NCBI GenBank assembly: GCA_002255105.1
Contig: NJEK01000034.1
Coordinates: 1-7,517 of the forward strand
From: Candidatus Wolframiiraptor sp. EX4484-121
GTDB lineage: Archaea; Thermoproteota; Nitrososphaeria_A; Caldarchaeales; Wolframiiraptoraceae
Length of the DNA: 7,517 bases
Direction of reading: 5' to 3'
Within the stretch, counting starts at the first letter, position 1. Every line of letters begins with the position of its first letter. The position numbers were made by a program, and so were the translations under genes. Shown here piece after piece: positions 1 to 5,561 of the stretch. The notes below the pieces were generated by a model, which did not search any database, was not told where the DNA came from, and worked only from the letters and a program-made list of their open reading frames with translations.

Positions 1-164
1 ATACTCGCAATAGCCTCCCACTCTCCAACCCCACCATTCTTCAACTCCTTGATGGATACCTTGACGAGGTTGAAGCATGAGCTGGTGGGGATATTCATGG
101 TCTCGGCGAGGGAAGCCCACCTTAAGAAGATGAATTTACCCCCAACCATGAAGAGATCATACAT
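1..164 (-). CDS. N-terminal fragment of an unrecognised protein, cut by the window edge
   Basis: An open frame begins with ATG at 164-162, ten bases after the tfs stop, and stays open for 54 codons to the left edge. The peptide starts MYDLFMVGGKFIFLRW and later has VKVSIKELKNGGVGEWEAIA. The other two minus frames hit stops within about a dozen codons. The plus strand also has an open frame here (ending at the TAA at 175-177), but it is rich in Ser, Pro, Leu and Thr like the antisense shadows next to it, so I prefer the minus frame. In-frame ATGs at 149 and 98 are possible alternative starts, and GTAGG just before ATG 164 is only a weak binding site. I expected pcna, a known neighbour of tfs in some archaea, but see no sliding-clamp N-terminus. 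Function unknown; probably co-transcribed with tfs. Confidence 0.4.
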   Translation of the reverse strand, partial: MYDLFMVGGKFIFLRWASLAETMNIPTSSCFNLVKVSIKELKNGGVGEWEAIAS

Positions 165-173
165 CCTACTATG

Positions 174-503
174 CTAATCGTATTCCCTCCAAGTATATCC
201 GCATTTCGTGCATCTAAAGAACCTAGTCATGGGCTCGTCTGCAGACCTCGTTTGAACAGCCCAGTAGTATGCCTCCCTATTACCGCATTTCGGGCATATC
301 ACATCGGTCGTCGTCGGCAAGACCTTGCCCTCCTCACCTTCCTCTATGACCGTTATCTCCTCAACCTTCTTCTTCGGGACCTTGGTGTATATCACCCTGT
401 CCTTAACGGGTTTCTCGTATCCGCATCTGGGGCATACTAAGACGATCTTCTCAGACTTCTTCTTCAAAATCATGACCTTACCGCATTTAGGACAGAACTC
501 CAT
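174..503 (-). CDS. tfs: Transcription factor S (TFIIS-like transcript cleavage factor)
   Basis: Archaeal TFS rescues stalled RNA polymerase by inducing cleavage of the RNA 3' end in the polymerase active site. The 109-residue product has the family layout: an N-terminal zinc ribbon (C4, C7, C24, C27), a lysine- and glutamate-rich linker (about 30-65), and a C-terminal TFIIS-type ribbon (C70, C73, C98, C101). The tip hairpin QTRSADEPMT carries the acidic pair D89-E90 that reaches the polymerase active site in TFIIS proteins, so it should be cleavage-competent. The same frame opens at an ATG at 560, but I chose ATG 503: MEFCPKCGK is the usual family N-terminus and it follows a purine-rich GGTGGTAGGGGGAGG, while ATG 560 has no binding site and would overlap the DUF72 gene. 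It lies 37 bases after the DUF72 stop and is probably transcribed with it. Confidence 0.95.
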   Translation of the reverse strand: MEFCPKCGKVMILKKKSEKIVLVCPRCGYEKPVKDRVIYTKVPKKKVEEITVIEEGEEGKVLPTTTDVICPKCGNREAYYWAVQTRSADEPMTRFFRCTKCGYTWREYD

Positions 504-518
504 CCTCCCCCTACCACC
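504..518 (-). promoter_or_regulatory. Ribosome binding site of tfs (decides the start)
   Basis: On the minus strand GGTGGT (518-513) followed by GGGGGAGG leads directly into ATG 503. The GGTGGT part lies nine bases before the start, a workable spacing for an archaeal Shine-Dalgarno element. It supports ATG 503 over the upstream in-frame ATG at 560. Confidence 0.6.
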
Positions 519-540
519 TACTAATCGCTGGGAGAGCCGG

Positions 541-1191
541 TTAATTAACTCTCTCCCCATTTATATCGGACTTCTTAGGCTGGTGGGCGGCCATCTCCTC
601 CACGATCTTCCTCAATTCAACCCCGGAGTAATCATGAGCATACCAATCGGTTCTGCCATGCATCCTCAGGTAGATTATACCGTTACTTGAGGAGATCCAC
701 GTAATCATCGGGGAATCGATGGAGACGTAAACCGCCCCAAGTTCTGAGATGAATTCTGATAATTCGGGCTTGAACCAGCTTTGATGCCTGAACTCTATCG
801 CAAACCTCCTCCCAAGGTTCGTCATTCTTATGAAGTTTGAGACTCTATCTAGATTTGTATCCGTTGCGGAGAAGTTTGGAGGCATCTGGAAGAGGTAGAA
901 GTCCACGTACTCGTCGAGCGGCTCAAAGAGCTTACTAAACTTTCTCCAAGCCTTGAAGGCTTTTTCGGAAAGCTTCCTCATGTGGGTGATCGATCTATGA
1001 ACCTTCACGGACCATCTCAATCCTCGACCCTTCCTAGCCCAGCTCGATACTTGAGATGGATATGGAAATCTATAGAATGACGCATTTAACTCGACCGCGT
1101 TGAGCTTTGAGTTCTCGACATACCAGGTAAATGATCCGCCTCTGTTCCAGTCGTACATCCAGCCGGATGTCCCGACGAACACCTCGGTCAT
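541..1191 (-). CDS. DUF72 (YecE-like) family protein with a shortened C-terminus
   Basis: DUF72 proteins are TIM-barrel-like proteins of unknown biochemical function, widespread in archaea and bacteria. The family hallmarks are present in order: VGTSGWMYDWNRG (6-18), VELNASFYRFP (33-43), SVKVHRSITH (61-70), YLFQMPPNF (99-107), FAIEFRHQSWF (130-140), VYVSIDSP (154-161) and YLRMHGRTDWYAHDYS (174-189). The frame opens at a GTG at 1200, but ATG 1191 gives the normal N-terminus. A TATA-like TTATAAT lies about 26 bases before ATG 1191, which would suit a leaderless message. The end is odd. Family members usually continue into a 'vyvyFNN' strand and a closing helix, while this one stops after EEMAAHQPKKSDINGERVN (216 residues). 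A helix-like remnant, GRELINRLSQRL, lies in the next frame over the stop. Confident on family; the state of the C-terminus is open. Confidence 0.88.
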   Translation of the reverse strand: MTEVFVGTSGWMYDWNRGGSFTWYVENSKLNAVELNASFYRFPYPSQVSSWARKGRGLRWSVKVHRSITHMRKLSEKAFKAWRKFSKLFEPLDEYVDFYLFQMPPNFSATDTNLDRVSNFIRMTNLGRRFAIEFRHQSWFKPELSEFISELGAVYVSIDSPMITWISSSNGIIYLRMHGRTDWYAHDYSGVELRKIVEEMAAHQPKKSDINGERVN

Positions 1192-1213
1192 CCCTAACAC
1201 TTCGGAGACTTCA

Positions 1214-1220
1214 ATTATAA
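1214..1220 (-). promoter_or_regulatory. TATA-like box before the DUF72-tfs genes
   Basis: TTATAAT on the minus strand is centred about 26 bases before ATG 1191, matching archaeal TATA-to-start spacing for a leaderless transcript. A second AT-rich candidate, TTTAAG (1237-1232), lies further upstream. Either would give DUF72 and tfs a promoter separate from csl4-rpoL. Judged by eye only. Confidence 0.4.
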
Positions 1221-1241
1221 TATTAGATTCTCTTAAAGGCT

Positions 1242-1523
1242 CTATAGCTGGAGCTTCTCGAAGGCTTCTCTAAGCTCTCTGGAGATCTCCTTTAGCTCTT
1301 GAATGGACCTCCTCACGGCGTCCACGGCCTTTATCTTCGAGGGATTCGTTTTAACCCTCATGATAATCTTCTTCGTCAGTGGATGCTCTATCGTTATCCC
1401 GGCATACTCCACTCCATCAAGCTTTTGAATGAGCTCGCTTAGGGAGTCGAAGAACGCCGGATCCTCCTCTAGGGCTTCAAGCTCTAGGAAGTCGTCCCTA
1501 ACCCTTATTATCCTGAGCTCCAT
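1242..1523 (-). CDS. rpoL: DNA-directed RNA polymerase subunit Rpo11 (RpoL)
   Basis: Rpo11 pairs with Rpo3 to form the alpha-like platform on which the archaeal RNA polymerase assembles. The product is 93 residues, normal for the family. An N-terminal strand MELRIIRVRDDFLELEALEE is followed by a helix (about 23-36), GVEYAGITIEHPLTKKIIMRVKTNP (the AGY...HPL region, HPL at 47-49), and a long C-terminal helix VDAVRRSIQELKEISRELREAFEKL. The usual loop motif G-E-D-H-T-L-x-N is not intact: here it reads EEDPAFFDSL (19-28), keeping the acidic start but losing the His-Thr-Leu. The start ATG 1523 is four bases after the csl4 stop and has a GGGGTGAT binding site, so translation is probably coupled with csl4. 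The combination of length, HPL block and csl4 linkage makes the call firm despite the motif change. Confidence 0.92.
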   Translation of the reverse strand: MELRIIRVRDDFLELEALEEDPAFFDSLSELIQKLDGVEYAGITIEHPLTKKIIMRVKTNPSKIKAVDAVRRSIQELKEISRELREAFEKLQL

Positions 1524-1526
1524 CCA

Positions 1527-1534
1527 ATCACCCC
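1527..1534 (-). promoter_or_regulatory. Ribosome binding site of rpoL overlapping the csl4 stop
   Basis: On the minus strand GGGGTGAT contains the archaeal anti-16S core GGTGAT, three bases before ATG 1523. The TGA inside it (1530-1528) is the csl4 stop codon. This arrangement implies coupled termination and reinitiation from csl4 to rpoL. Confidence 0.65.
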
Positions 1535-2106
1535 ATCATGGAGATTAAGTATGCCATGCTACCGTATTGTGGAACTATTTTACGTTTCCCCACGCTCCCG
1601 CATCTCTCGCAGATCAAGTTCCTCCTAACCTTCTTTAGAATTCCAGAACATTTATCGCATCTCGCCAATACCACTCCCAGGTCTTGTCTCCAGATAGATA
1701 GTCCTATGATCCCCATGAAGGTCGTAACCACCGAGGCCACAGCCAGATCCCCTATCCCGACATATTGATCCATGGTCTTCCTCATCCCAGGATTTGGTAG
1801 GATGACCGCGGTCCTCGGGTGCTTGAGATTCCTCCCATTAACCGACAGGATGGATGCTATCGCTATCTTGTCCTGAACTTCCTTGACCTCAGCCAATACC
1901 TTATCACCGACCCTAAGCTTCTCGACGAGTTTAAGGGGCTCAACCCTCACAACCCTCCTATTATGATCATAGCTCACCCTGCCCCTGAGGATCGAGACCA
2001 CGACCCCTCCCTTATCGAGCTCGACATTCTCTCCAGGCATATACTCCTCCGCGACGCATATAGGCTCTCCAGGGGATGCTGGGTCGCCGTCCTTTAAGAA
2101 CACCAT
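1528..2106 (-). CDS. csl4: Exosome RNA-binding subunit Csl4
   Basis: Csl4 is one of the two cap proteins of the archaeal exosome. It binds RNA above the Rrp41/Rrp42 ring and helps guide substrates and partner proteins. The 192-residue product has all three expected parts: an N-terminal beta domain with PICVAEEYMPGENVEL (15-30) and GRVSYDHNRRVVRVEP (42-57); an S1-like domain from LRVGDKVLAEVKEVQDKIA (64-82) to about residue 140; and a C-terminal zinc ribbon with C150, C153, C166 and C169. The start ATG 2106 is used because the N-terminal domain is complete from there. A TATA-like CTTATAGA lies about 36 bases upstream, so csl4 seems to open its own unit with rpoL rather than depend on dph2, 86 bases upstream. 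The link to RNA polymerase genes pairs RNA decay with RNA synthesis, as in other archaea. Confidence 0.95.
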   Translation of the reverse strand: MVFLKDGDPASPGEPICVAEEYMPGENVELDKGGVVVSILRGRVSYDHNRRVVRVEPLKLVEKLRVGDKVLAEVKEVQDKIAIASILSVNGRNLKHPRTAVILPNPGMRKTMDQYVGIGDLAVASVVTTFMGIIGLSIWRQDLGVVLARCDKCSGILKKVRRNLICERCGSVGKRKIVPQYGSMAYLISMMG

Positions 2107-2137
2107 CTCGCCTTCGAGATACCTTCAACACTCTCTA

Positions 2138-2145
2138 TCTATAAG
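2138..2145 (-). promoter_or_regulatory. TATA-like box before csl4-rpoL
   Basis: CTTATAGA on the minus strand lies about 36 bases before the csl4 ATG in an 86-base gap after dph2, which predicts a leader of roughly ten bases. Spacing fits an archaeal promoter; no transcript data. Confidence 0.4.
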
Positions 2146-2192
2146 TTATTCCTCTGCAATCGACCCGACCCCTTCCTCGCGGATAGTGTGAG

Positions 2193-3197
2193 CTATAAAG
2201 ATATCTTCATGGCCATATACCTCGGGGTTCTGATAACCTCCTCCCAGCTCACCCTATTTAGTGCGACGGCAACCTCCGTGGGAAGTAAGATGGGCTTCCT
2301 AAACCTCTCCTGATCCTCTATCGATAGCCTCGGGCAGGCGGTGTTCGCGAAGGCTTCATAGGGGAGGTCCATTAGATAATCCTCCCTCACGTCGTCCACC
2401 ACAACTATCTCCGAGATCTTGCCGGCCTCCTCGATCAGCTTCTTAACCTTCATGGCCAATTCAGCCCTCATTTGACCAGGCTTAACGCTTAACAGCACCC
2501 CGATTCTCCGCGCCCTCCTGAACTCTTGAATGCGGCCATATCTGGATTTTAGGAGGTTTCTAACGCTTTCCTCGAGCTTCACGACCCTCTGGGTCTGCGG
2601 ATCCCCCGCATAGGTGGCTTTTCTCGTTTGAAGCGCCAGCCCCAGGCCATGAAATATGCTTCCAATAACTAGGTAGCAGTCCACGATCCCCTCAAGCTTC
2701 AGGAGGGGATGATAGCTGCATCCCAGCACCTGCCCCCTGTATCTTAAGACTCCCATGGGCTCGCCGACATAGGGCTCTAAGCCTAGATCCCGTAATCCGA
2801 TTAAAAGCTCGTCTAGGAAGTCGAGCCACTGAACCGTCAGGCCCACCCCTATTCTCCTATATCCATCCAGCTTGTCCCTAGCCTCTCCTAGCAGCGATCT
2901 AAGCGGCTCCGGATCCATATATCTGCATTCGAGATAGTAGGTGGGGATCTCGTCCCTCTCCAAGAACCTCGAGTGCCCCATGTGGATTATCGCGTCGACT
3001 CTCAGATACTTAGCCTCTAGATACGCTACATCGCATCCGCCCCAACAGCTACCTCCATGAATAATCACCTCAATACCGCACCTCTTTAGAAGCTCCGAGA
3101 CCCTCACCGCCTCTGGCCATAAGCCTGGGGGGGCTTGGATCAACACCCTCCTAAATCCCTTGGCCTTAACCCATCTCTCGACTTCTCCGAGATCCAT
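2193..3197 (-). CDS. dph2: Dph2, diphthamide biosynthesis radical-SAM-type enzyme
   Basis: Archaeal Dph2 is a homodimeric [4Fe-4S] enzyme that cleaves S-adenosylmethionine to put a 3-amino-3-carboxypropyl group on a histidine of elongation factor 2, the first step of diphthamide synthesis. Three cysteines, one per domain, hold the cluster, and all three are here. Numbered from the TTG at 3212 they are C60 (in SCWGGCDVA), C165 (in VLGCSYHPLLK) and C293 (in NTACPRLS); subtract five for the ATG start. The N-terminal VLIQAPPGLWPEA and the central block LVIGSIFHGLGLALQT also match the family, and the length (about 334 residues) is normal. I prefer ATG 3197 (MDLGEVERW) to the TTG at 3212, although neither has a strong binding site. 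The gene leads the minus-strand information-processing cluster and shares a divergent promoter region with the GH130 gene. Confidence 0.94.
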   Translation of the reverse strand: MDLGEVERWVKAKGFRRVLIQAPPGLWPEAVRVSELLKRCGIEVIIHGGSCWGGCDVAYLEAKYLRVDAIIHMGHSRFLERDEIPTYYLECRYMDPEPLRSLLGEARDKLDGYRRIGVGLTVQWLDFLDELLIGLRDLGLEPYVGEPMGVLRYRGQVLGCSYHPLLKLEGIVDCYLVIGSIFHGLGLALQTRKATYAGDPQTQRVVKLEESVRNLLKSRYGRIQEFRRARRIGVLLSVKPGQMRAELAMKVKKLIEEAGKISEIVVVDDVREDYLMDLPYEAFANTACPRLSIEDQERFRKPILLPTEVAVALNRVSWEEVIRTPRYMAMKISL

Positions 3198-3253
3198 CCT
3201 ATACCTACTCAACCATCAAAGATTTTGTTGGGAGGCTAAAAAATTGTTGGTGG

Positions 3254-3266
3254 AAAAATTTATAGG
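3254..3266. promoter_or_regulatory. Divergent promoter between dph2 and the GH130 gene
   Basis: AAAAATTTATAGG reads as a TATA-like box both ways: TTTATA (3259-3264) on the plus strand, about 38 bases before GTG 3301, and TATAAATTTTT on the minus strand, about 60 bases before the dph2 ATG. A further T-rich stretch on the minus strand (TTTTTTAG, about 3244-3237) could be a closer box for dph2. Both genes may therefore be driven from this 103-base gap. Confidence 0.45.
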
Positions 3267-3300
3267 TTGATGGTCATCGGATATGGCTTGTGACTAGGCG

Positions 3301-4395
3301 GTGATCGCCAGTCTTAGATTTAAGAGAGCTATCGGATTTGATGAGGCCAAAGGGATTAGGAGGAACGAGACCGAGGACATCGTTAGAAGATATGGGGTGA
3401 TAAGTCCCAATAGGATAACCATCCACAACTATCCGGTGAGCCATCCGATAACGGCGTTCAACGCGAGCGTGATCTACGACGAGGAGGAGGATGTTCTAAA
3501 GATCTACGCCAGAATGATACTCGGATACTACATGTATGTCAGCAGCATAATCGAGATCGAGGTTCCGCTCCACGACCTCTTCAACGGATACGTCAACATG
3601 AACAGCTACGTTGGCAGAATAGTAGTCTATCCATCCACGAAATACGATATCTGGGGAACCGAGGATCCCAGGGTCTACAAGATCCGCGGCAAGCTTTACA
3701 TGACCTACGCCGGTAGATCGATAAACTACTTCTCACCGATAAGGGTGAATAGGACCGTGCCCGTGACCGCTGTTTACGACGAGGATCTCAGGAATTGGAT
3801 TAAGCGGTTCGTATTCATACCGTCCGCAAACATCTTCGGCAGGATAATAACCGATAAGGACGCCTTCCTCCACGAGATGGGAGCTGGAAAACTTTACTTC
3901 CTCCATAGACCGCATCTGATCGACGACACCACGAGGCTCATGATGAGCAAGCTCGATCCAAAGATCTTATCGATGAGCGAGATGAAGATCGAAGAGGTAG
4001 AGGTCGCCGACGCTGTCGAGGTACTCGACCCTATGCCCTTTGAGGGCAAGCTTGGATGGGCTACCCCGCTCATAAATATAGGAGATAGGGGGCTCATAGC
4101 CTTGATCCACGCCACCGACAGAGAACAGCTGGCGTATAGGGTCTTTGCGGCCCAGCTATCGTTATCGGATGACGAGGTCGTCTTAGAGGCGGTCACCCCG
4201 AGATACATAATGGAACCTACCAGGCCCTACGAGTTGATCGGGGATAGGCCTTTAACGATCTTCCCATGCGGGGCTGCTAAGATAAGCAAGGATGAGGTGG
4301 TGATAAGCTATGGTGCGGCGGACTACATGATAGGGCTGGGAATACTTTCGTTAAACAGCTTGATGGCGGAGCTTGATAGAGGGAGGATCTACTGA
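3301..4395 (+). CDS. GH130-family glycoside phosphorylase or hydrolase-like protein
   Basis: GH130 enzymes have a five-bladed beta-propeller and mostly phosphorolyse beta-mannosides (manno-oligosaccharides, mannosyl-glucose, mannosyl-GlcNAc); some hydrolyse them. The family blocks are visible: AFNASVIYDEEED (52-64), GTEDPRVYKIRGKLYMTYAGR (from 119) with D122 in the position of the general acid, TDKDAFLHE (184-192), YFLHRPHL (199-206), LIHATD around H270, and a late YELIGDRPLTIFPCG and YGAADYMIG (337-345). The usual glycine-rich 'IGxGxPP' block is altered to GWATPLINIG, so the substrate may differ from characterised members. The 364-residue length includes an N-terminal stretch of about 40 residues that I cannot assign. 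The GTG start is the first possible in-frame start after a TAG at 3295-3297, and there is no signal peptide, so the protein is probably cytoplasmic. It converges on a glycosyltransferase. Family is firm; reaction and sugar are not known. Confidence 0.88.
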   Translation: MIASLRFKRAIGFDEAKGIRRNETEDIVRRYGVISPNRITIHNYPVSHPITAFNASVIYDEEEDVLKIYARMILGYYMYVSSIIEIEVPLHDLFNGYVNMNSYVGRIVVYPSTKYDIWGTEDPRVYKIRGKLYMTYAGRSINYFSPIRVNRTVPVTAVYDEDLRNWIKRFVFIPSANIFGRIITDKDAFLHEMGAGKLYFLHRPHLIDDTTRLMMSKLDPKILSMSEMKIEEVEVADAVEVLDPMPFEGKLGWATPLINIGDRGLIALIHATDREQLAYRVFAAQLSLSDDEVVLEAVTPRYIMEPTRPYELIGDRPLTIFPCGAAKISKDEVVISYGAADYMIGLGILSLNSLMAELDRGRIY

Positions 4396-4397
4396 CA

Positions 4398-5483
4398 TCA
4401 AGCCCCTAAAGATTTAATGAGGTCTAAAAACTTCCTGGCGACAAAATCATCACTATATTTTTTGGCGTACTCTCTCGCAGCCTTCGAGATTCTTCTCCTG
4501 AGGTCACCGTCTTCTATCAAGGTCGATAACTTCCTCTCGAGATCATGGGTATCTCCGATCCTATACTTCACTATAGGGCCAAACCCATCCTCGTCAACGG
4601 GTATGAGCTCAAAGTGCCGCGTATCTGGGACGACTGTGGGGGTTCCGGAGTAAATCGTTTGGGTGAGAGTTGAGGAGACCACGACCGCCCTAGTATCTCC
4701 CTTTGGAAGAAGATGTATGTCCGAGCCCCTCAGATATCGATGCACCATCTTAATCTCAGGTCTCTCACATCTCTGAACGATCCATCCATCTCTAAACGGT
4801 AGCTCGTGATCACTTCTAATTATCAGATACTTGAAATCGTATCTTTCGGAAAGCCTTCTCAAGGCGCGAACATAGTCTAGATACTCCCACATGGGTTGCC
4901 TGCCAAAGGTGAGGAAGAGGAACCCACCTTTCAGAGATTTCGGCCTAGCAGGCTTCACATCGTCCAGGATTGGACATGGATAGGGGATCTCAACCACCTT
5001 TTCCTCAACCCTTTTCCCATAGATCGAGAGTATCTCTCTAACGTATCTGCTGTCGAAGACCACAATCCCATCCCAATTTATCTCCATCAATGGATCCGCA
5101 TCTCGTATATATCCGAGGTGCATCACGAGTATCAGCGGAGCCTTCTTCCTTATCTTCGACGCGATCCTCTTAAACTCGTTAACGGGAAATCTGTTAACCG
5201 ACTCTACGATGAACGCGTCGTAATCATTCTCAAGGATTTCCTCCGATCTTATGCTCCCTCCAGCCGGATAAAGGTATTCCTCCGTCTCCTCGAAAATTCT
5301 ATGCACCCAGGGTTCATCAACCACGCTAATATGTCTATGATGCCAGTCGGTGTCGGCGGATTTGAGGGTTGGAGCGTAGACCACGACATCGTGTCCAAGC
5401 TCTCTGAATTTTCTACCGATGATCTCGGCGTGGAGGCTTACGCCGCATGTCGCGTTCCATCTACTCATCATCGCTATCCTCAT
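4398..5483 (-). CDS. GT-B fold glycosyltransferase (GT4-like)
   Basis: The 361-residue product has a two-domain GT-B layout. The N-terminal domain (1 to about 175) opens with MRIAMMSRWNATCGVSLHAE, whose CGVS-x-HAE matches the substrate loop of GT4-type retaining transferases, followed by FRELGHDVVVYAP. The C-terminal Rossmann-like domain (about 185-361) starts with FLFLTFGRQPMWEYLDY (the 'fGR' strand) and includes DIHLLPKGDTRAVVVSSTL and TIYSGTPTVVPDTRHFE (276-292), where the nucleotide-sugar donor should bind. The usual E-x7-E pair before the 'GTP' turn is missing: the second Glu position is Q275 and the first is a valine. No membrane segment is seen, so it probably works on the cytoplasmic face. 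Donor and acceptor are unknown. It ends two bases from the GH130 stop, tail to tail, and begins at ATG 5483 from a promoter region shared with endonuclease V. Confidence 0.87.
   Translation of the reverse strand: MRIAMMSRWNATCGVSLHAEIIGRKFRELGHDVVVYAPTLKSADTDWHHRHISVVDEPWVHRIFEETEEYLYPAGGSIRSEEILENDYDAFIVESVNRFPVNEFKRIASKIRKKAPLILVMHLGYIRDADPLMEINWDGIVVFDSRYVREILSIYGKRVEEKVVEIPYPCPILDDVKPARPKSLKGGFLFLTFGRQPMWEYLDYVRALRRLSERYDFKYLIIRSDHELPFRDGWIVQRCERPEIKMVHRYLRGSDIHLLPKGDTRAVVVSSTLTQTIYSGTPTVVPDTRHFELIPVDEDGFGPIVKYRIGDTHDLERKLSTLIEDGDLRRRISKAAREYAKKYSDDFVARKFLDLIKSLGA
4458..4463 (+). terminator. Possible T-run terminator for the GH130 transcript
   Basis: A run of six T residues on the plus strand, inside the 3' end of the convergent glycosyltransferase gene and about 62 bases past the GH130 stop. 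Archaeal termination often uses such T-runs in the non-template strand. The composition of the overlapping gene could also explain it. Confidence 0.25.
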
Positions 5484-5526
5484 TTCATCGAATAGTTGAG
5501 GCTGGGAAGCTCATAAGGATTACTAA

Positions 5527-5537
5527 GATAAATATGG
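5527..5537. promoter_or_regulatory. Divergent promoter between the glycosyltransferase and endonuclease V
   Basis: GATAAATATGG on the plus strand is centred about 31 bases before ATG 5562, giving an almost leaderless endonuclease V message. The same bases read CCATATTTATC on the minus strand, about 48 bases before the glycosyltransferase ATG. The 78-base gap holds no other obvious element. Confidence 0.42.
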
Positions 5538-5561
5538 ATTCGTAAAGATGATTTTGTGAAG

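Noticed and set aside
504..560. Longer tfs starting at ATG 560, adding 19 residues
   Set aside because: The extra residues are not part of TFS, there is no binding site before ATG 560, and it would overlap the DUF72 gene. ATG 503 has a strong purine-rich site and the canonical MEFCPKCG start.
171..690. Two plus-strand open frames opposite tfs and DUF72
   Set aside because: Their Ser/Pro/Leu/Thr-rich composition is typical of antisense to these genes, they show no domain, and the minus strand carries unmistakable families.
3015..3050. Extra cysteine four residues before the first cluster cysteine of Dph2 (SCWGGC)
   Set aside because: As far as I recall, archaeal Dph2 proteins often have a Cys or similar residue at this place, and the three canonical cluster cysteines are present, so it is not evidence of a different cluster.
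3300..3306. GGTGATC at the GH130 start, considered as a ribosome binding site for a later start
   Set aside because: No in-frame ATG, GTG or TTG follows within binding-site distance, so the GTG inside this word (3301) is kept as the start.
4896..5495. A 199-residue plus-strand open frame opposite the glycosyltransferase
   Set aside because: Long, but it lies wholly within a gene with clear GT-B motifs and shows no recognisable fold or start signals. Treated as a shadow.
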